Source of the DNA: Benzoatithermus sp963720725
GTDB lineage: Bacteria > Pseudomonadota > Alphaproteobacteria > Geminicoccales > Geminicoccaceae
Length of the DNA stretch: 64,000 nucleotides
Reading direction: 5' to 3'
Assembly: GCA_963720725.1 (NCBI GenBank)
Contig: CAVRGN010000013.1
Span: 248,001 to 312,000 of the forward strand
Part shown: positions 35,911-45,559 of the stretch, piece by piece
Numbering within the stretch: the stretch's first letter is position 1
Layout: every line of letters begins with the position of its first letter
Notes under the pieces: model-generated
The model's database searches: none
Seen by the model: the letters and a program-made list of their open reading frames with translations, nothing else
Told to the model about the DNA's origin: nothing
Program-made: the position numbers and the translations under genes

Positions 35911-37185
35911 GTGAATGTAACTTCAAGTATTCGTTGCCTTGGTGCGGTCAGTTTGTTCGCCTTTGTCTCTCCAAGTATTGGCTTTGCGGCAGGAATGCGG
36001 GGCGGTCGAGCTGATCAGTGTCGGCATGGGCGGGGCTCCTGCCAATGGCGACAGCTAGCCCAGCGGTGTGGGCGCATCATCGGCGAATGGCCGCTTCGTC
36101 GTTTTCAATCCTCGGAGCCTCGAACCTCGTGCCGAGCGATACCAACGGCCAACGGGACGTCTTCGTCCGGGACCGGAAGAAGCGCACCACCCGTATGGCC
36201 AGCCTTCGCCAGAACGGCATCGCGAGCAACGGTTTCAGCGGGGGGGGCGTCATCTCCGCGGATGGCCGGGTCGTCGTCTTCTTTTCGCCTGCCACCGATC
36301 TCGTCTCCGGCGACACGAACGGCGAGTGCGACATCTTTCTTCGCGATCTTCGTGCCGGGACGACCAGCGGATCAGCGTGGCCACGGACGGCAACCAGGCG
36401 AACGGTAGCGGCATCGCCGAGCATTTCGGCCAACGGCCGCTATGTCGTCTTCATATCGGATGCGACGAATCTGGTGCCCCACGACACGAACGGCAGGATG
36501 GATATCTTCCTGCATGACCAGAAGAAGGCGGACCTTCCGCGTCAGCCTCGGTGCGCCATTCGCCCAGGCGAATGGCTACAGCTCCCGGGCCGCGGTGTCG
36601 CGCGATGCGCGCTTCGTCGCCTTTCAGTCCTCCGCCAGCAATCTCGTGCCTGGCGACACCAACGGGGCGTTCGACATCTTCGTGCGCGACCGCCGCAATA
36701 GGACGGTCACGCGGGTGAGCGTCTCCCAGTCCGGTGCTCAGGGGAACGCGGAAAGCCTGCGCCCGTCGATGAGCCCGGACGGCCGCTACGTGGCGTTCGA
36801 TTCCTTCGCGTCCAACCTCGTGCCCCGAGACACCAACCGCACGTCAGACATCTTCGTCCGGGACCTGCGGACCAACACGACCAATAGGGTGAGCCTCGGT
36901 GCCGGCTTCGCCAAGTCGCCCAAGGGCAGCTTCGCACCTAGCATCTCTGCGGATGGCAAGCGAGTGGCGTACGAATCCATCGACGACAAGATCTACCTTC
37001 GCGATCGCCGCGCCATTGCCACCGAACAGTTGGATGTGCCCCTGCCAGGCGTGCCGGGCAGTGATTTCAGCGGCGGCGCCGCGATCTCGGCCAGTGGCCA
37101 GATCGTCGTATTCAATTCGCTGGCCGCGAATCTGGTGCGTGGGGACACGAACGGGCTGGAGGATGTGTTCGTCGCGAAGCCGTAG
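35911..37185 (+). pseudogene. PD40/TolB-like beta-propeller gene, copy 2, frameshifted
   Basis: GTG at 35911 behind AAAAGGAG starts a signal peptide (CLGAVSLFAFVSPSIGFAAG). The next piece, ELISVGMGGAPANGDS, is in another frame and runs into a stop (TAG near 36057). From 36100 on, blades SNLVPSDTNGQRDVFVRDR, DLVSGDTNGECDIFLRDL, NLVPHDTNGRMDIFLHD, SNLVPGDTNGAFDIFVRDR and NLVPRDTNRTSDIFVRDL follow, with further frame changes near 36365 and 36520. The last 650 bases (36520-37185) are intact. Base use is less GC-rich than the neighbours at the 5' end. Confidence 0.75.
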
Positions 37186-37398
37186 CGGCTCGGCCGATTC
37201 CTGAACACAGCTTGAACGGCCGAACGCCGCGCAATCCGATCTTGCCGCCGGTGTTCAGGCGGTCACCCGACGGCCCGGGTGCTGGCCAAGCCGACCGCGC
37301 CAACTAGCTTGTTTCGCACGCTCTTCGCGCGGAGGTCGCATGGCGGGCCCGACGCGCCCCCGCCTGATCGGGGCCATGATGACGCTGGCTCTGGTGCA

Positions 37399-37545
37399 TC
37401 AGGCGGCTGCCGCGAGGGCGAGCTTGTGGGCTGACTGACGCATGGCGCGATCGGTGGTGGCCAAGGGCAGCCCCCGGCGCAGCTCCATCTCCCAATAGCG
37501 GGCATCGCAGACGGTCAGGGCTTCGCGACGCACGATGGCGAAGGT
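37399..37545 (-). pseudogene. vapC (PIN-domain toxin) C-terminal relic
   Basis: The minus strand reads EALTVCDARYWEMELRRGLP and LATTDRAMRQSAHKLAL, the C-terminal motif of PIN-domain VapC toxins (DAxYLELALRRGLPLATLD). The catalytic N-terminal part is missing; upstream the DNA belongs to an unrelated hydrolase relic on the other strand. No vapB gene is visible. Confidence 0.5.
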
Positions 37546-37572
37546 CTCGCGCAGCGCCCGGCCGCCCTGGCC

Positions 37573-37827
37573 GAGGCGGCTGCCCGGCACAAGACGCCGT
37601 CCTTCTGGAAGCAGTACGGCCTGCGGCCGCTGCCGGCCTCCGGCGTGCAGGAGGACGATATCGGCCACAACACGCAGTGGGGTGCCCCCGAGCAGGTGGC
37701 GGCGGATATCGCGGCGTTCATCCATGACGGCCGGCCGCTGCCCGGGCTGCCGCGCAGCGACGCGCCCGGACAGATCGGCCGGGTACTGGTGGATTTGGAG
37801 CGCACCGTCATCGTGGCGCAGCCCTGA
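37573..37827 (+). pseudogene. C-terminal fragment of an alpha/beta hydrolase
   Basis: An open frame of about 85 residues ending at TGA 37825-37827 without a proper start. It reads HKTPSFWKQYGLRPLPASG, then DDIGHNTQWGAPEQVAADIA. The GH followed by APEQVAxDIAxFI is the catalytic-His segment of alpha/beta hydrolases. The nucleophile part is absent; the left side meets the vapC relic at about 37550, marking a recombination joint. Confidence 0.4.
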
Positions 37828-37901
37828 CCATGCAGGGTTGAAGATCGGTCCTGGCTGACGGAGCCTATGCCATCAAGCGCCAGCTTTCCTTGGCGCCGGA
37901 C

Positions 37902-38737
37902 TCAATCTCCATGTTCTCCACGAGCGCTGCGGTGGCATCCGACGCAGTTCTCCAGGTTGCCGATGCCTTCTTCCCTATGTTGCGCCAACACCCTATCAGG
38001 CCGGTGCTCATGGCAGCCGTAGCAGGTGTAGCTGCTGTAGTTGTTGTCGACATGGCAGGTGACGCAGCTTGCGTTGTGATCGCCATCCAGAACAAAGAAC
38101 CTATTGTGGTCGAAGGTGGCTGGCTTCCAGCGCTCCGAGGTGTGGCATTGCCCGCAGTTGCCGCTGATCTGGCGGTGCAGCGTGTCGACCGGCGCCTTGT
38201 GGCAGGACTGGCAGCGCTCCCGGACAGCAGGTGCCAGCCGCGCATGCTCGAACGTCGCCGGCTTCCAGGCTTCCCCGGTGTGGCATTGGCCGCAGCCGAC
38301 GGCGAGATCGCGGTGGATGTCGTTGGCGGGTGCGGCATGACACGTCGCGCAGTCCTCGCGCACGTCTGGCTGGAGGAGGGCGTGGGAGAATCCCTTGCCG
38401 CCGACCTGTAACAGTTGCGGCCCCTGGTGATCGCTGTGGCAGGCCATGCAGTCCTGCTCGATCAGCTTTTGGTGGAAGGACGCCTTCACCTTCGCTTGCG
38501 CGATCGGCACGCCCTTGGTCGTGCGCAGGCCGATGTCGGGAAGGGCATGGCAGGCGACGCATCGCGCCGGCGCCGCACCGCGCAAGGGCGCATGGCAGGC
38601 GAAGCAGTCCGTCTCCAGCTCGGCATGCGCGGGCATGAGCGGCCCAGGGCGACCATCTGGTGCGGATAGACGAAGACGAGCACAAGCAGTGCGACCAGGT
38701 TGGCCGCGATCACGGCCAGCAGCCAGCGGCGCTTCAC
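37902..38737 (-). pseudogene. Membrane-anchored decaheme c-type cytochrome (one frameshift)
   Basis: Starts at GTG 38737 with a membrane anchor (RRWLLAVIAANLVALLVLVF). After a frame change near 38640 (one base short in a G run) the periplasmic part has ten CXXCH heme motifs: CFACH, CVACH, CMACH, CATCH, CGQCH, CQSCH, CGQCH, CVTCH, CYGCH and CVGCH, in about 240 residues. The pattern GNCGQCHTxExWKPATFDH is repeated, as in cytochrome c3/NrfB-like proteins. The GTG overlaps the stop of the b-type gene. It should carry electrons from the membrane into the periplasm. Confidence 0.75.
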
Positions 38738-39313
38738 CGCCAGCCCCAGAACAGGAAGATGCTCAGGATGTGCGCGGTGGCCAGGACGGCGAACGCCAGC
38801 GTGATCGGGTAGTGCACGACCCGCCATTCCTTGACCGCATCGAAGGTCATGGCTGTCCCAGTACATCCGGTCCTCGACCTCGCCGGCGGCGAGACCCTTC
38901 TGCTGCAGCCGCTGCCGGGTCGCCTCCAGCCGCCGGCGGGCGCGCTGCAGCAGGAACTTGCCGGTGAGCCCGCTGCCGATGTTGATCAGCATCGCCCAGA
39001 CCGCGAGCCAGGCCAGGATGGCGTTGAAGTGGATGCCGGCATGCACGAGGACGAGCAGGATGCCGGCCCAGGCCATGCGCTCGTGCAGGCGCAGCAAGGT
39101 CGCCGGGCTGCCCGTGCGGATCAGCTTGCGCTTGCGCAGCGAATAGCCGAACGAACCGATGATGAGCAGCATGCCGGGAATGCCGAGATAGCGCCCGATC
39201 CAGACGGCATCGAGCAGGTGCAGGACGGCGTCGATCAGCAGGGCCGCCGCGGCCAGGGCGGCCAGCGCCAGCAGGAACGGCAGGACTTCGCGGGCGAGCA
39301 GGCTGCGGGTCAT
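38734..39313 (-). pseudogene. Membrane b-type cytochrome-like protein (one frameshift)
   Basis: About 193 residues with five hydrophobic segments. The first frame covers four (LPFLLALAALAAAALLIDAV onward; RLHERMAWAGILLVLVHAGI). After one extra base near 38850 the next frame continues EWRVVHYPITLAFAVLATAH and ends SIFLFWGWR at 38734. Histidines in RLHERM, VLVHAGIH, VVHYP and TAHIL could ligate b-hemes. It lies between the reductase and the decaheme gene with overlapping ends, so it is the likely quinone- or reductase-linked step of one module. Confidence 0.65.
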
Positions 39314-39319
39314 GCGCGA

Positions 39320-40553
39320 TCAGGCCTCGAGCACCAGGGCCGATTCCGGCGTGCCGACGCACAGGAGGCAATGGCCCGGCGGCGATCTCGTGGTCCGGCT
39401 CGTGGGCATAGCGAACGGAGCCGGCGACGAGCCTGGTCTCGCAGCTGCCGCAGCTGCCCGAGCGGCAGCCGGACTCGACGGCCACGCCGTGGCGCTCGGC
39501 GAAGTCGAGCAGCGTCGGATCGTGCCCGTCCCAAACCAGGGTGCGCCCGCTGCGGCTGAAACTTCACCTCGACCGGAGCGGTCAGGGCCGGAGCCGAGTC
39601 CGTGATCGTCGCCTGCGCGGATGCGGGGCCGAATGCCTCGTGGTGGATGTCCTGCGCGGGCACGCCCCAGGCACTCAGCGCCGGCAGCAGGCTCGCCATC
39701 ATCGCCGGCGGGCCGCAGACGTAGAACCGATGGCGAATGGCGGCAGGGTGCGCTGGAGGAGATCGACGTCCACGTAGCCGGCATGGCGAAAGTCGCGGCC
39801 CTGCAGTTCCTCGGAGCCCGGGCGGCTGTAGACGACGTGCAGGTGGAAATTCGGGCTCGAGGCGGCCAGATCCTCGAGCGTCTGCTTGAACGCATGCTCG
39901 CCGCCATGCCGGAGGCCGTAGAACAGATGGACCGTACGCTCCGGCTGCTCGGCCAGGCACCAGCGCAGCATGCTCATCATCGGTGTGATGCCGATGCCGC
40001 CGGCGATGAGGACGGCCGGAACGCTGGCATCGGGGTCGATGAAGAACTGCCCGGCCGGAGCCCGGACCCTGAGAACATCGCCCTCGTGGATCTGATCGTG
40101 GAAGTGGGTGGAGCTGACGCCCGGAGGCAGCTCCGGGTGGTCGGCCGGTGGCGGCACGCGCTTGATGGTGACACGATAGCCCGCCGGATCCGGTCGGTCG
40201 GACAAGGAGTAGCAGCGGGTGATCGCGCGCAGCTCGCCGGCCTGGGTGGCTGCGACCCGCAGGTCGAAGGTCAGGAACTGACCCGGCTTGAACGGCGGCA
40301 GCGGGTCACCGTCGACGGGCTCGAGATGGAACGAGCACTGCGTCCGTGCCGCGTCCTCGAACGCACGGCGGGCGACGCGGAACTCGCGCCAGCCCGCCCA
40401 GGCGCCTGATGCGGTCGTCGGCGCCACCCCGGCCGCGGCCAGCGGCAGCGCTGCCGCATCGCTGCGCCGCCGCCACACCGCGACAGCGGTCCCGACCACC
40501 AACTGGAGCAGCAGTGCCGCACCGATGTAGGCGAGCAGCTGGGGCGCGGTCAT
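39320..40553 (-). pseudogene. Membrane-anchored ferredoxin-NAD(P)H reductase with C-terminal [2Fe-2S] domain (three frameshifts)
   Basis: Start ATG 40553. The N-terminal membrane segment (LLAYIGAALLLQLVVGTAVA) precedes an FNR-type FAD domain (RCYSLSDRPDPAGYRVTIK) and an NAD domain (VLIAGGIGITPMMSMLRW, YVCGPPAMM). The end is a plant-type ferredoxin with Cys pattern C-x4-C-x2-C (GCRSGSCGSCETRL) and a distal HCLLCVG. The frame changes near 39740, 39557 and 39372; the last two are each explained by one extra base. It would pass electrons between NAD(P)H and the b-type/decaheme partners downstream. Confidence 0.75.
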
Positions 40554-40586
40554 GAACTGCCTGGCATCCGGCGCCTCACGCCCGAT

Positions 40587-41267
40587 CTACTCGGGGCGCT
40601 TGCTGCCGGTGACCATGGCCCGGGCCAGGTTCTCGTGGTGAACGAAGCTCGCGAGCACCACGCCCACGATATGCAGGATCACCAGCGCCAGCACGAGGTT
40701 GGCCAGGACCTCGTGGGCCTCCTCCCACCACTCGACCGCCCCGCCGGCGGTACCGGCTTCGCCGGGCTCGGCCACCGCCTCGTCATCGTCTCCGCCGACG
40801 ACCGGTGCCGACATGGTGGCGCCAGGGGCCGACGTCGTCAGTCCGGCCAACGGTCCGGCATGGTCCTCCACCGCGTAGAGCTGCAGGCCCGAGCCCACCA
40901 GCAGCACGAGCATGACCAGCAATGCGAACACCATGGCCGCACCGGCCGGGCTGTGGCCGACATAGCGGCGAGAGCGCCCACGGACGAGGTCGCCCAGATA
41001 GCGCAGGCTGGCGAACGGCCCGAAGGCGAAGTCGGAAAAGCGCGCATGCTGCGGGCCGATGAAGCCCCAGAGGATGCGCAAGACGATCAGGCCGCCGACG
41101 GCATAGCCCGACCAGACATGCAGGGCCAACAACTCCTCGCCGCTCAGGTACGCGACGGTGAAGGCGATGACGAGGGTCCAGTGGAAGACGCGCACCAGCG
41201 GATCCCACACTTGGACCATGCGTTGCGGCGTGGCGGCGACGGCGCCGGGTACGGTCGAGGATTGCAT
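40587..41267 (-). CDS. Cytochrome b561-family protein
   Basis: A 226-residue membrane cytochrome b with four segments. Heme-ligand histidines sit in RVFHWTLVIAFTVAYLSGEE, LHVWSGYAVGGLIVLRILWG and EVLANLVLALVILHIVGVV. A periplasmic loop rich in Gly/Asp/Glu separates segments three and four. ATG 41267 was chosen for its GGAG site and because VQVWDPLVRVFHW should lie near the N-terminus; an ATG at 41288 is possible. It is probably the partner of the cytochrome c gene 195 bases upstream. Confidence 0.88.
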   Translation of the reverse strand: MQSSTVPGAVAATPQRMVQVWDPLVRVFHWTLVIAFTVAYLSGEELLALHVWSGYAVGGLIVLRILWGFIGPQHARFSDFAFGPFASLRYLGDLVRGRSRRYVGHSPAGAAMVFALLVMLVLLVGSGLQLYAVEDHAGPLAGLTTSAPGATMSAPVVGGDDDEAVAEPGEAGTAGGAVEWWEEAHEVLANLVLALVILHIVGVVLASFVHHENLARAMVTGSKRPE

Positions 41268-41462
41268 GGAGTTCCACTCCTGTTTCATCGTAGGTGCCTG
41301 ACGAATTTTCCGGCCTATCCGCGCTGGCTTGGGCATCAAGTGCGCGAGAGCCTGACCTCCGCTTGCCGGCACTGAGATCTGGCTCAATTTCTCAGGCATT
41401 GATTGCCCGGCCCGAGACAGTTCCATCGCCTCGTGTCGCGGTATCGTTGGGTGACGAGTGCC

Positions 41463-42020
41463 TCAACTGCCGGCCGGCTTCGCGTCGATGGCTGCAGCAT
41501 GTAGGCCCGTCTGCTCGGCGAAAGTTTCCGGCGACATGCCGGGCGTGGTGGCCAGGAAGGCGACCAGGGACCAGATCTCCTCGTCGGAATGGGATTTGGC
41601 GAAGCCGGGCATCCCGGTCATCTTGACGCCGTTGCGCACGAACCAGAACGTCTCGTCCATGCTGGCGTCGCGATCGGCCTCGTAGAGATCGGCCGGGGCC
41701 GGGTTGAGCCCCTGGGCGACGCTGCTGGGCTTGTGTCCCGGGCCGCCATGGCAGACGACGCAGTTCTCGGCGAACAGCCTTGCGCCCGCCCTGACCTTCT
41801 CCGGCGCGTCCAGGCCGACCGGTACCTTGATATCGCCGAGCCGCGCGCCGACCGAATGGTCGGAAGCCTCGTGCAACGCCCAGGCCACCACGGGATTATC
41901 GGGAACGATTGCCGCCACGTTGTAGAACCCGGAATAGATGAAGCCAATGCCGCCGAGTACCGCGACAACGACGCAGGCGCCAACTGTCAGTAGGACGGTC
42001 GCTATCTTCAATTCTGCCAT
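41463..42020 (-). CDS. Membrane-anchored monoheme cytochrome c
   Basis: A 185-residue protein with an N-terminal anchor (IATVLLTVGACVVVAVLGGI) and one heme motif (ENCVVCHGGPGH). The axial Met is probably in GVKMTGMPGFAKSHSDEEIW, the normal layout of a class I cytochrome c. ATG 42020 follows CAGGAG. It stands upstream of the b561 gene on the same strand. Confidence 0.88.
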   Translation of the reverse strand: MAELKIATVLLTVGACVVVAVLGGIGFIYSGFYNVAAIVPDNPVVAWALHEASDHSVGARLGDIKVPVGLDAPEKVRAGARLFAENCVVCHGGPGHKPSSVAQGLNPAPADLYEADRDASMDETFWFVRNGVKMTGMPGFAKSHSDEEIWSLVAFLATTPGMSPETFAEQTGLHAAAIDAKPAGS

Positions 42021-42126
42021 CACTGGCTCCTGTTTTGAACGTTCTCTGGTCAGATATTTAGACAGTTTCCAGTGCCACACCGACGTTTGGCGGAATGGCC
42101 GCGTCGTTTCGCAAGGGCATTGGCTC

Positions 42127-42608
42127 CTATTCTGGCTCGGAGAAGTCACCGCGATCGGCCGCCGTGTGGCAGGCGATGCAATTTGCTGGTGACTTCACCG
42201 TGGCGCTGGCGAACTGGCGGGCAGAGACTTCCTCGTGGGCGTTCCGCCAGAACGGCGTCTCGGAGATCCGCAGGGGTACCACGCCGGCCGACAGGCCGCG
42301 CAGGAAGCGCTGACTTCCGTTGGTCCCCGGAGCATCTGCGGCGTGGTCGACAAGGTAGGTCGTGACCGTCTCGCCGGGCCGGTTCGGCGAGGCTGGCGTC
42401 CTCGCCGAAATGCGACGAGAGGTCGGCCATGAGCTTCTGCCAGGACCGTGCCGGCAGGAGCTGCGGCGGGAACACCATGTGGCAGGCGCCGCACTCCTTG
42501 ACGCACGGTCGCATCGGTGACCGGCGGCAGGTAGGTGCCTTCCTCGGCCATGGCCGGAAGGATCGGTGTGGCCAGGGCCGCGGCGAGGAGCAGTGCCAGG
42601 CGATTCAT
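42127..42608 (-). pseudogene. Diheme cytochrome c (DHC family), two frameshifts
   Basis: Signal peptide from ATG 42608 (MNRLALLLAAALATPILPAM). After one extra base near 42510 the frame gives KECGACHMVFPPQLLPARSW, KLMADLSSHFGEDASLAEP. A second extra base near 42383 leads to TVTTYLVDHAADAPG and the second heme site NCIACHTAADRG, ending at TAG 42127. The CGACHMxFPPxLLP and HFGEDASL motifs are those of DHC, the electron donor to SHP. It overlaps no neighbour and follows the SHP gene by 8 bases. Confidence 0.8.
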
Positions 42609-42616
42609 GGTCGGCC

Positions 42617-43036
42617 TCACTTGCTGGACAGGTAGGTGATCACGTCGCCCTTCTCGGCGGCGGTGCATTCGCGCCCGAGGACGCTGTTGCAGTTGCGGGT
42701 GAACCACTTGGCCACCGTCTCGGCATCGGTGAACCGCTTGGGCGTGAGCGAGACCGCCATCGGTTCGATCGCCTTGCCGGCGCGTGTCTGCCCGGCCTTG
42801 GTGGGGTCGGCGGTGTGGCAGGTGGTGCAGGACGGCGTGTCGGGCTTGCCGCCGGTGTGGCTGGCGCTCCAGAAGGCTTGGCCCTGCGCCGCGGAGAAGC
42901 CGGCGAAGGCCGGGTCCGCCTGCTTGGCCTCCGCAGCCAGCGTGGCGAGGATGGCGTCGCGGCCGGGATCGGCCGCCGCGCCGGCGGCGATCAGGGCAAG
43001 GACGGTGCCGGTCAGCACCGGCAGGATTCGGGTCAT
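42617..43036 (-). CDS. SHP-type monoheme cytochrome c (DUF1924)
   Basis: A 139-residue secreted cytochrome with signal peptide (ILPVLTGTVLALIAAGAAAD) and one heme motif (PSCTTCHTADPTKAGQ). The rest (KAIEPMAVSLTPKRFTDAET and NCNSVLGRECTAAEKGDVIT) matches DUF1924, the family of sphaeroides heme protein, an oxygen-binding cytochrome c of uncertain role. In other bacteria shp genes occur with dhc and cytochrome b genes, exactly as here. ATG 43036 overlaps the preceding stop by 4 bases. Confidence 0.88.
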   Translation of the reverse strand: MTRILPVLTGTVLALIAAGAAADPGRDAILATLAAEAKQADPAFAGFSAAQGQAFWSASHTGGKPDTPSCTTCHTADPTKAGQTRAGKAIEPMAVSLTPKRFTDAETVAKWFTRNCNSVLGRECTAAEKGDVITYLSSK

Positions 43037-44227
43037 GGGCTGGCTCCGGGGGCGGTGGGTGGCGGCAGGCGGATCGCCTGGTCGTCGAAGCGGCCGCTCG
43101 CGGCATCGGTGTGGCAGGCGGCGCAGTTGGCCTTGGTCCGCACGGGTGCCGAATCGAACCGCTCGGGTGCCACGTCCGCGTGCTTGGCCACCCAGAACGG
43201 CGTGGCCGTGATCCGCAAGGGCTCGCCTGGCGAGACGACGGCGAAGCGGCGTGCCGCCTCGGTGTCCCAGGCCTCGGCGGCGTAGGTGTCGAGGAAAGCC
43301 GCGATCTGCGCCGTCCTTGGCCTCCGGCAGGCTGGCGTCCTCGCCGAAATGGTCGGCCAGATCGCCCATCAGCGCAGCCCAGGAGGCGCGTGGCAGGAGG
43401 CTCGGATGGAAGGGCTGGTGGCAGTCGCCGCATTCGGCGGCCCACGCCTGATCCATGGGCATGGTGGGCATCCCCAAGGGCGGGAGCCGCGACAGCAAGG
43501 CCAGGATCGCGACGCAGCCGACGGCGAACGCGGCAAGCCACGCGGCGGCTGCCGTGGGACGGGCGGCGCGCGCGTGGTGGGGCTTGGGCGTGCCGGCGGG
43601 CAGCGGGATCCAGCCGGTGATCATGGCCCGCACCAGCGGCGATCGCAGCAGCCAGGTCTCGACCAGCACGCCCGCCAGATGGCCCGCGATCATCGCCAGG
43701 AGCAGCCACACCAGGGCCTCGTGGATGCCCTTGGCCCCGTGCCCGAGGGCATAGCTGGCGATGCCGGCCAAGGGGCCTTGCTTCTCCTCGCCGCCCTGGA
43801 CCAGCAGGCCGGTGAGGACGAGCCCCGTCAGCACGCCGAAGAGCGCGAAGATCATCAGCGAGCCGGCGGGGTTGTGGCCGAGGTGATGCGGCGGCCGCAG
43901 CAGCAGGAGGCCGCGCAGATGCTCGGGCAGCCGCCTGGTCGCCGCGACCATGCTGGCGATCCGGCTGTACTCCGGCCCGAACACGCCCCAGATCAGCCGG
44001 AAGACGAGGAGCGCCACGATCAGGTAGCCGGCGACGAGATGGACCCCCATCCAGGATTCGGGCGCCACGAAGCCGGTGAGCAGGGCCGCAGCAACCGCCC
44101 CGACGAGAAGCCAGTGGAACAGCCGCGTCGGCAGATCCCAGACGTAGACGGCCGGTGGCGGATCGGCAGCCGTAGCCGCGGCGCCGAACCGTGCCGCTGG
44201 CGCGTGGCGGGTCGCAGACTCATCCAT
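43033..44227 (-). pseudogene. Cytochrome b561 - diheme cytochrome c fusion (one frameshift)
   Basis: The N-terminal 200 residues are a b561-type membrane domain (VYVWDLPTRLFHWLLVGAV, GVHLVAGYLIVALLVFRLIW, EALVWLLLAMIAGHLAG). Another membrane segment (WLAAFAVGCVAILALLSRL) leads to a DHC domain: AECGDCHQPFHPSLLPRASW, HFGEDASLPEAK. After one extra base near 43312 it continues IAAFLDTYAAEAWD and NCAACHTDAASGRFD to the stop at 43033. The fusion joins the membrane donor and DHC that are separate proteins in the classic SHP system. Confidence 0.78.
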
Positions 44228-44398
44228 GGCCGATCTTGCCCAGGCCTGGCCTGAAGCATCCGCGGTTCAGGCACGACGCGGTCGCGGTGCTTAAGGACTC
44301 GATCACGCAAGTAATCGCGTCTGTTGTGATCGACGATCTAATCGAGCTGACCTGAACACGGCCTGAACGGGTCCGACCGCACGCCGGCAACGATGCGC

Positions 44399-45439
44399 TC
44401 AGGGCTCCGGGCGCGGCGTGGTCGCGACGCTGGGCGGGAGCTGCGGGAATTCGACGCGCGGCTGCTCGCCGGTCAACGCACGCAGGAAGGCCGTCACCTG
44501 GTCGATCTCGGGCTCGGTGAGATCCTCGCCGAGCTGCGACTGGCCCATGACCGCCACCGCCTGCCGCAGGTCCCAGGCATGCCCGGTGTGGAAGTAGGGT
44601 GCGGTCAGCTCGATGTTGCGCAGGCTCGGGACCTTGAAGACGTAGTCGTCCTCGACGGTCTTGGTCACCTCGTAGCGGCCGCGGTCACCCGGCGGCAGGA
44701 ATTCCCAGCCGGGCTTCTGCACCACGCCGAACGGCGCATACATGCCACCGCCGATGTTGATCCCGTTGTGGCAGGCAGCACAGCCCTTCTCGATGAAGGT
44801 CGAAAGACCCTGCTTCTGCGCGGCGTCCATCGCCGCGTCGTCGCCTTCCAGCCAACGGTCGAACGGGCTGGCCGGCGTGATCAGCGTGGCCTCGAACAGC
44901 GCGATCGCGGCCTCGATGTTGGTGTAGGTGATCGGCTCCGCCTCGCCCGGAAAGGCGGTCTTGAAATCTTCGACATAGCCTGGGATGCCGTTGAGCTGGC
45001 CGACCGCGTGCTCCTTGGTGATGCCCATCTCGACCGGGTTGGCGATCGGGCCGCCCGCCTGATGCTCGAGATCGGCGGCGCGGCCGTCCCAGAATTGGGC
45101 GGTGTTGAAGACGGCGTTCAGCACCGTCGGCGCATTGCGGCCGCCGAGCTGCCAGTTATGGCCGAGCGAGGTCGGGCGGCCGTCGACGCCGCCCAAGCCG
45201 ATGAGGTGACAGGTATTGCAACTGATGTTGTGGCTCTGGGAAAGCCGCGGCTCGAAGTAGAGCATCCGGCCCAGATCCACCTTCGCCGGCGTCGCGGCAT
45301 TGTCCGGGAGTGCCGGCGCCTCTTTGGGAATCGGTTCGAACAGCTCCTTCGCCTGGTCACGTAACGGATCGGCGGCCAGCGCCGGCGCTGCCAGCGACGC
45401 GATCGCGATGTAGGGATAGACAGCTGACAGGCGCATCAT
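44399..45439 (-). CDS. Di-heme cytochrome c peroxidase (CcpA/MauG family)
   Basis: A 346-residue periplasmic protein with signal peptide (IAIASLAAPALAADP) and two heme motifs, CNTCH (with HNIS before it) and CAACH. QLGGRNAPTVLNAVFNTAQF and PSLRNIELTAPYFHTGHAW are typical of the bacterial di-heme peroxidases that reduce hydrogen peroxide with electrons from cytochrome c or cupredoxins. It is transcribed away from an FNR-type box 120 bases upstream of its start. Confidence 0.9.
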   Translation of the reverse strand: MMRLSAVYPYIAIASLAAPALAADPLRDQAKELFEPIPKEAPALPDNAATPAKVDLGRMLYFEPRLSQSHNISCNTCHLIGLGGVDGRPTSLGHNWQLGGRNAPTVLNAVFNTAQFWDGRAADLEHQAGGPIANPVEMGITKEHAVGQLNGIPGYVEDFKTAFPGEAEPITYTNIEAAIALFEATLITPASPFDRWLEGDDAAMDAAQKQGLSTFIEKGCAACHNGINIGGGMYAPFGVVQKPGWEFLPPGDRGRYEVTKTVEDDYVFKVPSLRNIELTAPYFHTGHAWDLRQAVAVMGQSQLGEDLTEPEIDQVTAFLRALTGEQPRVEFPQLPPSVATTPRPEP

Positions 45440-45559
45440 GGATTTGCTCCCGTAGGTGTAAGGAACCTGCGCGCGCCGTTTGGCGGGCCGACTTCAATCG
45501 TCCAATGGATGAGTTACATCCAACCGACGCTAACCTGGATCAGTTCGCCTGCCGTTTCC

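Noticed and set aside
42617..44227. A single 536-residue frame that looks like a cytochrome b fused to SHP
   Set aside because: The frame joins the two only because one extra base near 43312 shifts the DHC part of the b-type gene. SHP has its own signal peptide and ATG at 43036 overlapping the true stop at 43033.
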